The translations under genes were made by a program, and so were the position numbers. DNA of 25,869 bases from JAKAGZ01 sp035266865 (lineage in GTDB: Bacteria > Bacteroidota > Ignavibacteria > Ignavibacteriales > Ignavibacteriaceae): the NCBI GenBank assembly GCA_035266865.1, contig DATFMR010000179.1:1-25869 (forward strand), written 5' to 3'. Positions 1 through 8,446 of the stretch are shown here, one piece after another. The notes beneath the pieces were generated by a model, which saw only the letters and a list, made by a program, of their open reading frames with translations, made no database searches and was not told where the DNA came from. Within the stretch, counting starts at the first letter, position 1. The number at the start of each line of letters is the position of its first letter.

Positions 1-118
1 ACACGTTTCCCAGGAGGAAATAGATAAAATACTCGATAAAATAAGTCAGTCGGGTTACCAGAATCTTTCGCAGAGAGAAAAGAAAATTTTGTTTGAAGCA
101 AGCAAAAAAATGAAATAA
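1..118 (+). CDS. C-terminal end of a rhomboid-family-like membrane protein (5' end outside window)
   Basis: An open frame runs from the window edge (first full codon at base 2) to TAA at 116-118. Only 38 residues are visible. They are charged and helical, with the phrase ILDKISQSGYQNL followed by SQREKKILFEASKK. This resembles the cytoplasmic tail (DUF6576 type) found after the membrane domain of many rhomboid-like intramembrane protease genes in the FCB group. That match is from memory of the family, and no catalytic part is visible here. The next gene on the same strand starts 10 bases later, so the two are probably co-transcribed. Confidence 0.6.
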   Translation, partial: HVSQEEIDKILDKISQSGYQNLSQREKKILFEASKKMK

Positions 119-128
119 TCTAAAAGAA

Positions 129-461
129 TTGGGAAAAAGAATATCTAAATATTATAAGAGAATTTTTATTGTCTCTTTTTGTCTACTTTTCCCATTTCTT
201 TTTTTATTCTCATCCTGTTCTGATGATAACAAAATAAAAGAGGGAAAATTTATCAAAATATACACTGACCTTGTAATAGCCAAAGATACTTCGAAAATAA
301 AAACCAGCGAATTAAAATCTATCATTTTTAAGAAATACGAAATCTCCAATACTGATTACGAAAACACTTTGACATATTATAATGAAGATCCGCGCAGGTG
401 GGACGAATTTTTCAAAAAGACAATTGATTATATTCAGAAGTCTAAAGAGCAGAATCCTTAA
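129..461 (+). CDS. Small lipoprotein, DUF4296-like
   Basis: This 110-residue protein has a basic N-terminus, a strong hydrophobic segment (about residues 12-27) and a lipobox-like FSSC with Cys30. It is therefore predicted to be a lipid-anchored periplasmic or outer-membrane protein. The mature part is short, charged and helical, with FIKIYTDLVIAKD near its start and ITNTDYENTL-type spacing before a final helix, which recalls the DUF4296 family of Bacteroidota lipoproteins. Function is unknown. The only in-frame start after the preceding stop is TTG at 129, with no clear Shine-Dalgarno site, so the start is not certain. Its 3' end overlaps the end of the convergent recQ gene by 20 bases. Confidence 0.72.
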   Translation: MGKRISKYYKRIFIVSFCLLFPFLFLFSSCSDDNKIKEGKFIKIYTDLVIAKDTSKIKTSELKSIIFKKYEISNTDYENTLTYYNEDPRRWDEFFKKTIDYIQKSKEQNP

Positions 462-3036
462 CTTTGTGTTTTGCAAGTGCAATTCTTATTAAAGAATAAT
501 TTATTTCATCGGGAAATCTTTTTTTCAAATCTTTAATGTCAGCAAATCCATTCTCTATTTCATTAAAAATTTTATTCAACTGATCGGGAGTGATAATAGA
601 AGTTAAATCCACGGCTGGTTCATATTCAATTATGCTTTCAATTTGCATTGAAATAACTGCCTCGGATAATTTTCTCAAAGAAGCAATACTTTCCAGATCG
701 TATCCTTTTTTAAGTAATTCAAAAGTCTCTTTAATATTAGCCGGAATATTTTTATCCTTATTAACTACTTTTTTGTTATTGAATGAGGAAAGGGCTTCCA
801 GGAATTCATTACCGATTTTATTGAACATTCTTTGTGAAAAACCATCTATTTTTAGAAGTTCAGCTTCGGTTTTCGGCTTTTGAATAGCAACTTCACGCAT
901 AACTTTATCAGGACAAATAACCATTCCGCTTTGCAAAAATCTTTTTGCAGCCCTGCTCCTGATATCTCTTAATTTATTAAACAGCTCAAGATTTATTTCA
1001 TAATCATCAAAATTAGTTTTAGCTAAATTTGAACTGATTTTAATATTTAATTTCTCAGGCTGTTTTACCTTTACACTCAGATTTTTATTTGCTTCTCTTT
1101 TTACCTTACCGTGTGATACCAGGTTTTGAAGAACAGTTTTCAAATCATTTTTTGAATAATTACTGCACGCTCCAAATGAAGAAAGTTGTTTTGCATATTC
1201 CGCACTACTTTTACCAAGCAAAATATTTAAAAGATCATTTTCCGTTAACGAATTCCCGGATTCATTTAAAGAATTAGCGATTATTTCTTCTAGGTATTCT
1301 GTAGTCATTTCCGGTAATTTTGCACTGCCTGTGCAGTTGTCGCATTTTCCACATTTGTAGGTTGAAACCTCTTCTCCGAAATATTTCAGTATAAATTTAA
1401 ACCGGCATTCACTGCTGAATACAAACTCTATCATTGAATCAATTTTACCCTGGTGTCTCAGGAAATTCTCGTTGATTTTTTTGTAATCCAGGGTTAATCT
1501 TTTTGCTTCGATTCTCGGCACGGTGAGCAAAACATTTTCTTTACCGAGTGATCTTTTATACGTGGTAATTCCAAGATTATCAAGAGTAATTAAATTTTGT
1601 TCGAGATCATTTTCTGCAATATCTGTTTGCTGTGATAACTGCTGAAGTGTAAATTCTATTCTTGATGAAAAAATATTGCTTCCATATTCCCTTAAGAGAA
1701 ACAGCAGTATTTCTTTAAACTCGTTGTTTGTTGATTTCTTTATGAAAGTTTTAAGTCTTTCTTTATCAAAATTTATCTGAATAAAGGACTTCCGGTTATA
1801 TTCGGATAAATGTTTTAAATAACCGCCGGATTCCAAAATTCTTAAAGTTGAATGGAGTAACCCGCGGCTTACAGTCCTTTTACAGTAGGATGTCAGGAAT
1901 TCCATGTTAATTGGTATTTCTTCATCCGGTTTATTTGCAACTGCAACTTTTGAATAGTCACAAATTCCATTGTAAATATTCAGTATCAATTCTTTATCGG
2001 GATATGAATTAGTGATAAAAAATTTCTGAATATTAATATCGCTTTCATCGTGTAAAAGATAGGCGAAAGATTCTTTTCCGTCTCTTCCGGCTCTCCCGAT
2101 TTCCTGGTAATAATTTTCAATCGACCCCGGTGTATTGTAATGAATTACCAGCCTGATATCCTTCTTATCAATTCCCATCCCGAATGCGTTTGTAGCGGCA
2201 ATAACCGGGATCCTATCATTCAAAAAATCGTCCTGTATTTTCTTCCTTTCTTCCGAAGCCATCCCGGCGTGATAATATGAACAACCTATCCTATTCATAT
2301 TTAAAAATTCGGAAACTTCTTCAGCTTTTTTTCTTGAAGATGTGTAAATGATTGCCGGAGTTTTATATTGTTTAATCAGGGTGTAACAATTTTCTTTTTT
2401 CTTTTTAGTAATCAATACATTTATTGCAAGGTTTTCTCTTTCGAAACCTTTTACAAATTTTTTCGGGTTTTTAAGAGATAACTGTTCTATTATATCTTCA
2501 ACAACTTCAGGAGTAGCCGTAGCAGTGAAGGCGGAAATCTTTTTTATTCCGGCGTATTCTGCAAATTCTTTTATCTTTCTGAAACTAGGTCTGAAGTTAT
2601 GTCCCCACTCACTGATGCAATGAGCTTCATCCACAAAAAGATGAGAGGGGTTTAGTGATTTCAACCTTTCAGCAAAGGTTAAATTCTCCAGTCTTTCCGG
2701 TGCGACGTACAAAATTTTAGTCTTCCCGAATGAAATATTTTGTAAAACATTTTCTGCTTCGTAAAATTCCATTGAACTATTTATAAATGCAGAAAGGTCC
2801 TTCGATGATTTAAGCGAATCTACCTGGTCTTTCATCAAAGCGATAAGGGGTGAAACGATGATTGAAAAGTTATCGGAAACCAGGGCAGGCACCTGGTAGC
2901 AAATTGATTTACCCGCACCCGTGGGCAACACCGCAACTACATTATTCCCGGCTAAAATGGCTTCAATAATTTCCAGCTGGTTTTGCCGGAATTTTTCAAA
3001 TCCGAAATATTTTTTAAGCGCTTCCTGTGGCTTCAT
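442..3036 (-). CDS. recQ: ATP-dependent DNA helicase RecQ, long form with HRDC and C-terminal helix-turn-helix
   Basis: RecQ unwinds DNA 3' to 5' in recombination and replication-fork repair. The 864 residues show Walker A PTGAGKS at 38-44, the DEAH box at 136-139 followed by CISEWGHNF, TATAT at 171-175 and motif VI QEIGRAGRDG at 311-320. The zinc-binding cysteines are C544, C562, C565 and C568. An HRDC-like domain lies at about 680-750 and a helicase-type HTH domain at about 765-855. The zinc cluster sits about 150 residues further from the helicase core than in the 609-residue E. coli enzyme, so an extra domain (about 385-535, probably winged-helix-like) lies between them. It starts at ATG 3036 and stops at TAG. 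The gene is divergent from the ABC transporter and convergent with the small lipoprotein. Confidence 0.97.
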   Translation of the reverse strand: MKPQEALKKYFGFEKFRQNQLEIIEAILAGNNVVAVLPTGAGKSICYQVPALVSDNFSIIVSPLIALMKDQVDSLKSSKDLSAFINSSMEFYEAENVLQNISFGKTKILYVAPERLENLTFAERLKSLNPSHLFVDEAHCISEWGHNFRPSFRKIKEFAEYAGIKKISAFTATATPEVVEDIIEQLSLKNPKKFVKGFERENLAINVLITKKKKENCYTLIKQYKTPAIIYTSSRKKAEEVSEFLNMNRIGCSYYHAGMASEERKKIQDDFLNDRIPVIAATNAFGMGIDKKDIRLVIHYNTPGSIENYYQEIGRAGRDGKESFAYLLHDESDINIQKFFITNSYPDKELILNIYNGICDYSKVAVANKPDEEIPINMEFLTSYCKRTVSRGLLHSTLRILESGGYLKHLSEYNRKSFIQINFDKERLKTFIKKSTNNEFKEILLFLLREYGSNIFSSRIEFTLQQLSQQTDIAENDLEQNLITLDNLGITTYKRSLGKENVLLTVPRIEAKRLTLDYKKINENFLRHQGKIDSMIEFVFSSECRFKFILKYFGEEVSTYKCGKCDNCTGSAKLPEMTTEYLEEIIANSLNESGNSLTENDLLNILLGKSSAEYAKQLSSFGACSNYSKNDLKTVLQNLVSHGKVKREANKNLSVKVKQPEKLNIKISSNLAKTNFDDYEINLELFNKLRDIRSRAAKRFLQSGMVICPDKVMREVAIQKPKTEAELLKIDGFSQRMFNKIGNEFLEALSSFNNKKVVNKDKNIPANIKETFELLKKGYDLESIASLRKLSEAVISMQIESIIEYEPAVDLTSIITPDQLNKIFNEIENGFADIKDLKKRFPDEINYSLIRIALAKHKVKDSAL

Positions 3037-3237
3037 TAAGCTATAATCTTTTGCAGATTTTTGAAATGATGAACCAAAATTTAAGCAAAGTTTTTATTTA
3101 ATGGTTTTAACTTTTCAATCCGGCAGTAAATTTTGCCGTTTATCTAATTTAATAAACTCTTTATCAATATTGCTCTATAATTTTGGTTATATTCAGGTAA
3201 TTTAATATGAAATTCATCAACAAATAATATAAAAATT
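3037..3237. promoter_or_regulatory. Divergent intergenic region between recQ and the ABC transporter genes
   Basis: This 201-base AT-rich gap separates two divergent genes and must hold both promoters. On the + strand, TAATTTTG at 3177-3184 fits the Bacteroidota -7 element TAnnTTTG, but no good -33 element lies at the right distance. A small hairpin, CGGCA at 3121-3125 pairing with TGCCG at 3134-3138, is present. No Shine-Dalgarno site precedes the ATG at 3238. No gene is seen. Confidence 0.35.
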
Positions 3238-4170
3238 ATGAATACAATTGAAACAACCGGACTTACCAAGGTCTATTCTTCCTCTATGGGAAGGCGAAGA
3301 GTCCAGGCATTGCTTGATCTCCACCTCTCAGTACCGCAGGGTACAATTTTTGGACTGCTTGGTCCGAATGGGGCAGGAAAAACTACACTCGTGAAATTAC
3401 TACTGGGTATAACTTTCCCGACTGTGGGTTCAGCAAAAATACTCGGTGAAAATATCAATAATTACAAAGTTAAAAAGAGAATCGGTTATCTTCCTGAAAA
3501 CCACAAATATCCGCCCTACCTGACCGGGGGAGAAGTCCTGAATTTCTTTGGAAAATTAAGCGGGCTTGAAGGAAAGTCACTTGAAAAGAAAATTGATGAA
3601 TTACTTGATATGATGAAATTGTTAAAATGGAAGAAAACAAAAGTGAAAAATTATTCAAAAGGAATGATGCAGAGACTCGGACTTGCGCAGGCTATGTTAA
3701 ATGAACCTGAACTGATTTTTCTTGATGAACCGACCGACGGTGTTGATCCGATAGGGAGAAAAGAAATAAGAGACATACTTCTCGATTTAAAAGCACAATC
3801 GAAAACTATATTTCTTAACAGTCATCTATTATCCGAGGTTGAATTAATTACTGACCGTGTTGGAATTCTTAATAAAGGAAAACTTTTGCAGGAAGGGACA
3901 GTCCAGGAATTAACTGATAAAGAGGAATACCTGATAAACATTGATGAAGAATCAGGCTCACTTCCTGATAACATTAATACTTCAATACTGATGAAATTAA
4001 ACAAAGGGAAATATTCTTTAAAAGTTAATGATATTGTTGAACTCAATAAGATTATTGATCAAATGCGAGGTGGTGGAGTTATGATCAATGAAATAATTAA
4101 ACATAAAGATACTCTTGAGGATATGTTTATTAATCTTATTACTGAATCTGAAAAGGAGAACCAGGCATGA
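3238..4170 (+). CDS. ABC transporter ATP-binding protein (ABC-2 type exporter)
   Basis: This 310-residue ATPase energises a membrane exporter. Visible motifs are Walker A GPNGAGKTT (42-50), the Q-loop region GYLPENHKYPPYLTGGE (83-99), a degenerate signature YSKGMMQRLGLAQAM (139-153), Walker B LIFLDEP (159-165) with the D-loop GVDP, and the H-loop SHLLSE. A C-terminal extension of about 80 residues resembles the accessory domain of ABC-2-type ATPases. The stop codon TGA overlaps the ATG of the permease gene (ATGA at 4167-4170), so the two are translationally coupled and form one transporter. The substrate cannot be read from the sequence. Confidence 0.95.
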   Translation: MNTIETTGLTKVYSSSMGRRRVQALLDLHLSVPQGTIFGLLGPNGAGKTTLVKLLLGITFPTVGSAKILGENINNYKVKKRIGYLPENHKYPPYLTGGEVLNFFGKLSGLEGKSLEKKIDELLDMMKLLKWKKTKVKNYSKGMMQRLGLAQAMLNEPELIFLDEPTDGVDPIGRKEIRDILLDLKAQSKTIFLNSHLLSEVELITDRVGILNKGKLLQEGTVQELTDKEEYLINIDEESGSLPDNINTSILMKLNKGKYSLKVNDIVELNKIIDQMRGGGVMINEIIKHKDTLEDMFINLITESEKENQA

Positions 4171-4988
4171 AAAATATATTAGTAGTATCCTGGTACACCA
4201 TCAGGGAAGCAATGGCAAGAAAAGTTTTTATTTTCTTTAGCGGAATTTCAGGACTGGTTGTAATTTTTACGGCAGTTATACTGGGAGTAACAAATGTCGA
4301 TTCTATTGTCCAGGGATTTGCCGGAAAAAATGCTGCACCCATGATGGCGGAAATTGTTTCAAAACTGGAAATTGCTATCACCACTCCTTTGGCATCTCTT
4401 GGTTTACTGCTTGCGATTTTTGCAAGTTCAAGCTTTATTCCTATTATGCTTGAAAAGGGAAATATTGACCTCCTTTTATCAAAGCCTGTTTCACGAACCC
4501 AGTTATTGTGGGGAAAATATTTGGGAGGACTTTTAGTAGTATTTCTGAATATTGCTATTCTTATTATCGGTGTGTGGTTAAGCATATCAATAAAATTTTC
4601 GTTGTGGTCGTTTACATTTCTCTGGAGCATACTGATAATCACATTTACATTTGCGGTATTATATTCAATAATTGTGCTCTTCGGAGTGATTACAAAAAGT
4701 TCGATGTTCGGAATGATGATTGCTTATTTGATATTTCTGATACTTAGTCCGCTTCTAAAGTTTGGGCACGGAGATTTGCAAAATATTATCAGCAGTGAAT
4801 TCTGGAAAGGCGTAATTGATACTTTATATTATATTTTTCCCAAAACGTCGGAACTGATGTCCAATACAATATTAACCCTTGCGCAAGGGCAGGGGATTGA
4901 AAATTATCAGCCGCTCTGGACTTCATTTGTTTTTCTTGCAGCAATGATGTTTATAAGTAATTACATTTTTAACAAAAAAGATTTCTAA
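4167..4988 (+). CDS. ABC-2 type transporter permease
   Basis: This 273-residue integral membrane protein partners the ATPase just upstream, and the two genes overlap by 4 bases. About six hydrophobic segments are visible, near residues 20-42, 72-95, 117-140, 148-175, 180-198 and 251-268. Between the second and third lies the hydrophilic stretch EKGNIDLLLSKPVSRTQLLW, typical of ABC-2 permeases. The N-terminus begins with the usual short amphipathic helix before the first membrane segment. The substrate is unknown. Similar pairs act in multidrug export, gliding-motility and copper-maturation systems, but nothing here picks one of these. Confidence 0.93.
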   Translation: MKNILVVSWYTIREAMARKVFIFFSGISGLVVIFTAVILGVTNVDSIVQGFAGKNAAPMMAEIVSKLEIAITTPLASLGLLLAIFASSSFIPIMLEKGNIDLLLSKPVSRTQLLWGKYLGGLLVVFLNIAILIIGVWLSISIKFSLWSFTFLWSILIITFTFAVLYSIIVLFGVITKSSMFGMMIAYLIFLILSPLLKFGHGDLQNIISSEFWKGVIDTLYYIFPKTSELMSNTILTLAQGQGIENYQPLWTSFVFLAAMMFISNYIFNKKDF

Positions 4989-5022
4989 ATTTGGAGTGTA
5001 CAAAAAATAAATTGAGTTAAAA

Positions 5023-5961
5023 ATGGATAACGGAAACTTAAAACTTGAAGATTTACTGGATAAGGCTAAACTTGCTTCCTCCGGCGAAAGAATAAATAAA
5101 GTTGCTGTTATCGGTGGGGGAGTAATGGGACAGGGAATTTCTCAAACTCTTGCCGGTGCAGGAATAGACACGATCCTGATCGAAAAGGATACCGAACATC
5201 TTGATAGGGCGAAAAATAATCTTGCCGATTCAATGGACCGGGAAATTAAAAGATGGACTTTAACACAGGCAGAAAAGAAATCTGTAATGAGCAGAATTCA
5301 ATGGGAAATAAACCTGGATAATGTTCAATACTGTGAATTAGTTATCGAAGCTGTTGATGAAGAATTTGAATTAAAGAAAAATATATTTCAAAAACTTGAT
5401 GCACTGGCAAAACCGAATACAATATTTGTTTCAAGTGCTTCCACACTAAGCCTTACAAAAATTGCTGAAACTACAAACCGGCCGGATAAAATTATTGGAA
5501 TGCATTTTCTGAACCCGGTTCCTAAAATTCCTCTTGTTGAGCTGGTTAAATGCCTTCATACTTCAAATGAAACAATGGAAACGGTTAAAGCATTCGCTTC
5601 TAAAATCGGCAAGACTCCTGTTGAAGTTTATGAATATCCCGGTTTTATTACCACAAGAGCGATAGTTCCACTCTTAAATGAAGCAATGTATATTCTGCTG
5701 GAAGGTGTGGCAACTGCAAAAGATATTGATACTGCAATGAAACTTGGATATAATTTTCCAACAGGTCCGCTGGAAATGGCTGATATGATGGGACTTGATG
5801 AAGTCTTAACCTGGATGGAGACACTCTGGAAAACGCTCGGTGAACCCAGGTACAGAGCCTGCCCGATTTTAAGAAAACTTGTCAGGGAAAGAAAACTCGG
5901 TAGAAAAACCGGCGAAGGATTTTATAAATATGATGAGAATGGAAAAATTATTACACAATAG
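5023..5961 (+). CDS. hbd: 3-hydroxyacyl-CoA (3-hydroxybutyryl-CoA) dehydrogenase
   Basis: It catalyses NAD(P)-dependent oxidation of 3-hydroxyacyl-CoA, or the reverse reduction, in fatty-acid or butanoate metabolism. The 312 residues begin with a 25-residue extension, then a Rossmann fold with GGGVMG (31-36) and an acidic E54 after the second strand, which favours NAD. The catalytic His161 is in GMHFLNPVP and Glu173 in LVELV. The C-terminal helical domain has DIDTAMKLG and TGPLEMADMMGLD. The conserved Asn of the family motif GFIxNR is replaced: the sequence reads GFITTR with Thr211. The gene lies 34 bases after the permease and 36 bases before ackA on the same strand, so co-transcription is likely. 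No thiolase or enoyl-CoA hydratase gene is in the window. Confidence 0.9.
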   Translation: MDNGNLKLEDLLDKAKLASSGERINKVAVIGGGVMGQGISQTLAGAGIDTILIEKDTEHLDRAKNNLADSMDREIKRWTLTQAEKKSVMSRIQWEINLDNVQYCELVIEAVDEEFELKKNIFQKLDALAKPNTIFVSSASTLSLTKIAETTNRPDKIIGMHFLNPVPKIPLVELVKCLHTSNETMETVKAFASKIGKTPVEVYEYPGFITTRAIVPLLNEAMYILLEGVATAKDIDTAMKLGYNFPTGPLEMADMMGLDEVLTWMETLWKTLGEPRYRACPILRKLVRERKLGRKTGEGFYKYDENGKIITQ

Positions 5962-5997
5962 CGGCTGCTATTTAAAATTGAAATTGGGGGACCTACA

Positions 5998-7212
5998 ATG
6001 AAAATTCTTGTATTAAATTGCGGAAGCTCTTCTATAAAATACCAGTTTATTGATACAATTGAGCAAACCTGGCTTGCAAAAGGTATGGTTGAAAGAATCG
6101 GAATGACGGGTGCGGTTCTTACTCACAAAAGATATGATGAACACGATATAAAAATTGTTGGTGAAATTCTCGATCACACCGCTGCTATTGAATATGTACT
6201 TGGTGTTATGTTGAGTAAAAATCACGGTGTAATTGATATTAAAGAAGATATTGATGCTGTTGGTCACAGGGTTGTTCACGGGGGGGAAACATTTTCCGAT
6301 TCCGTACTAATTACTGATGAAGTTATTAAAGTTTTGCAGGATAATATTGAGTTAGCACCACTACATAATCCACCGAACATAAAAGGTATCCAGGCAGTCC
6401 AGAGGATTCTTCCTACAACACCTCAATGCGCGGTTTTTGATACAGCATTTCACAGCAAGATGCCGCCGAAAGCTTTTCTATACGGGATTCCATACGATCT
6501 TTATAAAAAATATAAGATCAGGCGATATGGTTTTCACGGTGCATCACACCTTTATGTTTCTAAACAAGCTTCGGAAATGCTAAAGAAAAATTATGAAGAT
6601 TTAAAAATCGTTACTGCTCATCTCGGTAACGGATGCAGCATGGCAGCAATTAAAAACGGACAATCAGTAGACACAACCATGGGCTTTACGCCTCTTGAAG
6701 GATTGTTAATGGGAACCAGGAGCGGAGATATTGATCCTTCCGTAATTTTATATATTATGGGAAAGGAGGGACTTACACTTCACGAGGCAGGAACTTTGCT
6801 CAACAAGCACAGTGGATTGATAGGAATCAGCGGTGAGAGCAGCGATATGCGCGAAATTATAGATGCAGTCAAGGATAATCAGAAAAGATCCAAATATGCA
6901 TTTGATGTATTCACTTACAGGATTAAAAAATATCTCGGAGCATATGCGGCTTCTATGGGCGGACTTGATGCTTTTGTTTTTACCGGGGGTATTGGTGAAA
7001 ATTCACCAGATGTACGCAGAAGTGTTTGTTCTGATCTTGAATTCCTTGGAATTAAGATTGATGAAGAAAAAAACAATAACAATGAACTTAAAATATCTTC
7101 GGAAGATTCAAAAGTTGCCGTGCTGAGAATTCCGACAAACGAAGAACTTGTAATTGCACTCGATACCATGGAAATTGTTCAGGAGAAATCAAAAGAAGAA
7201 ATTAGTAATTAA
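5998..7212 (+). CDS. ackA: Acetate kinase
   Basis: AckA interconverts acetyl phosphate plus ADP and acetate plus ATP in the cytoplasm. The 404 residues align almost position for position with the well-studied archaeal enzyme: Asn7 in LNCGSSS, Arg91 in GHRVVHGGE, His123, Asp148 in FDTAFH, His180 in YGFHGASH, Arg241 in GTRSGDIDP and Glu383 near the C-terminus. The nucleotide-site motif FTGGIGENSPDVR is intact. A strong Shine-Dalgarno sequence, GGGGGA, lies 7 bases before ATG 5998. The usual partner phosphotransacetylase is not adjacent. The gene sits between hbd and an SDR gene in the same orientation. Confidence 0.97.
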   Translation: MKILVLNCGSSSIKYQFIDTIEQTWLAKGMVERIGMTGAVLTHKRYDEHDIKIVGEILDHTAAIEYVLGVMLSKNHGVIDIKEDIDAVGHRVVHGGETFSDSVLITDEVIKVLQDNIELAPLHNPPNIKGIQAVQRILPTTPQCAVFDTAFHSKMPPKAFLYGIPYDLYKKYKIRRYGFHGASHLYVSKQASEMLKKNYEDLKIVTAHLGNGCSMAAIKNGQSVDTTMGFTPLEGLLMGTRSGDIDPSVILYIMGKEGLTLHEAGTLLNKHSGLIGISGESSDMREIIDAVKDNQKRSKYAFDVFTYRIKKYLGAYAASMGGLDAFVFTGGIGENSPDVRRSVCSDLEFLGIKIDEEKNNNNELKISSEDSKVAVLRIPTNEELVIALDTMEIVQEKSKEEISN

Positions 7213-7275
7213 TTTTTTCTTCTTCCGGAAAAATATTATATCTTTTAAAAAGATTGATAGTAAAAGGGAAGTGTT

Positions 7276-8067
7276 ATGGATCTTGGAATTAAAAATAAAA
7301 AAGCTCTTGTAACCGCATCAAGCAAAGGAATCGGTAAGGCTGTTGCAGAAGCATTGCTTGCCGAAGGATGTGAAGTCGGTATTTGTTCAAGAAATAAAGA
7401 CGACCTAGTTGAAGCTGCGGACGAGTTTAAAAATAAATTTGGCAAGGATGTATTCTGGTGCGTTTGTGATTTAAACAAGTTAAAAGATATTGAAAATACT
7501 TTTAATGCATTTATTAAAGAATTTGGGCAGATAGATATCCTTGTAAATAACTGCGGAGGACCCGCACCTGGTTTTTTTGAAGATACAAATGAAGAAAAAT
7601 GGCAAGCTGCTTTTGAACAGGTGCTGATGAGCTCGGTAAGGTTCAGCAGGCTTTCGGTTTCATATATGATGAGGCACGAGTGGGGGAGAGTAATAAATAT
7701 TACATCAATTTCAGTAAAACAGCCGATAAATAACCTGATACTTTCAAATTCATTAAGAAGCGGGTTAACGGGTTTTGCAAAATCACTCAGTAACGAAATG
7801 GGCAAGTATAATATAACTGTTAATAACGTTGCCCCGGGCTATACTTTAACAAACAGGTTATATGAACTTGCTGTTGTAAGAGCAAAACAGTCCAACACAT
7901 CCCACGAAGCAATTCTTGCAGATATGGCAAAGGAAATTCCTGCAAACAGGCTTGCTGGCCCGGAAGAAATTGCTTCCGTTATTACGTTTTTAGCCTCGGT
8001 GAAAGCGGGTTATCTTACAGGCGCAACAATCCAGGTTGATGGCGGCCTAACTAAAGGATTACTATAA
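7276..8067 (+). CDS. SDR-family oxidoreductase, atypical active site
   Basis: This 263-residue short-chain dehydrogenase/reductase-like protein has the cofactor loop TASSKGIGKAVAEALL (13-28), the family NNCGG motif (91-95), PGYTLTNR (188-195) and a C-terminus with GATIQVDGG that is typical of FabG-like reductases. The normal catalytic Tyr-x-x-x-Lys is absent. Aligning back from the conserved KSL, the segment reads S157-N-S-L-R161. A known subgroup of FabG-like proteins shares this kind of change, so it may be a reductase with altered chemistry or a non-catalytic protein. The ATG has a good Shine-Dalgarno site (AAGGGAAG, 4 bases upstream). The gene follows ackA by 63 bases and its stop lies 1 base from the stop of the convergent next gene. 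Confidence 0.88.
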   Translation: MDLGIKNKKALVTASSKGIGKAVAEALLAEGCEVGICSRNKDDLVEAADEFKNKFGKDVFWCVCDLNKLKDIENTFNAFIKEFGQIDILVNNCGGPAPGFFEDTNEEKWQAAFEQVLMSSVRFSRLSVSYMMRHEWGRVINITSISVKQPINNLILSNSLRSGLTGFAKSLSNEMGKYNITVNNVAPGYTLTNRLYELAVVRAKQSNTSHEAILADMAKEIPANRLAGPEEIASVITFLASVKAGYLTGATIQVDGGLTKGLL

Positions 8068-8068
8068 T

Positions 8069-8308
8069 TTATTTCTTTAGGTTTTGAAAAATATAAACCC
8101 TTAGAGGACAACTACAAAGTTTTTTGTTTCCATAAGAAAAATCAAAAGTACAAGAATTTGGTTCCTCCATACATTCAATAAAACTATTTAATCCTAAACC
8201 TCTGGCTTTACCTATTTGTTTAAAATTTGAATTTATACAGGAAAAATCCTTCCGGCATTTTATTGAAGCTTTTAATTGGTCTATTTTGGTATGTGATTCC
8301 TTTTGCAT
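8069..8308 (-). CDS. Small Cys-rich protein, conserved-looking, function unknown
   Basis: This 79-residue soluble protein has no signal peptide or membrane segment. Six cysteines lie at C18, C24, C46, C53, C65 and C67, arranged as C-x5-C, C-x6-C and a final CxC followed by PLRVYI. The middle part, KARGLGLNSFIEC, looks like a structured core. From memory it resembles a family of small uncharacterised bacterial proteins with the same C/CxC pattern and PLRVY ending, which could bind a metal or an Fe-S cluster (inference). A strong Shine-Dalgarno sequence, GGGGAG, sits 3 bases before the ATG at 8308, supporting a real gene. It is convergent with the SDR gene and 138 bases downstream of the YdeI-like gene. 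Confidence 0.75.
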   Translation of the reverse strand: MQKESHTKIDQLKASIKCRKDFSCINSNFKQIGKARGLGLNSFIECMEEPNSCTFDFSYGNKKLCSCPLRVYIFQNLKK

Positions 8309-8446
8309 AAACTCCCCGTCTTCAAATCCTATTTAATGAGAATTTTATTAATAATCAAAATTCATATTAAGTGATTTTTATAAAACAAAGAAACCTTTAT
8401 TGCGAAATGTTTACAAGAAAATTCCATTTGGAATTAATTTTTGTAA
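8309..8446 (-). terminator. AT-rich gap with a possible intrinsic terminator after the YdeI-like gene
   Basis: On the - strand, downstream of the YdeI-like stop, AATTCC (8435-8430) can pair with GGAATT (8425-8420) around a 4-base loop and is followed by a short T-rich run (TTTTCTTGT). The stem is only 6 bp and AT-rich, so termination is a weak inference. The rest of the gap shows no gene and should contain the promoter of the Cys-rich protein. Confidence 0.3.

Noticed and set aside
4139..4642. 167-codon open frame on the - strand inside the ABC permease gene.
   Set aside because: The permease on the + strand has clear family motifs and is coupled to its ATPase. The reverse frame has no recognisable domain and no start signal, as expected for a shadow frame.
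7245..7805. 186-codon open frame on the - strand over the SDR gene.
   Set aside because: The + strand SDR protein has clear cofactor and fold motifs. The reverse product is rich in Ser, Leu and Phe and low in complexity, typical of antisense translation.
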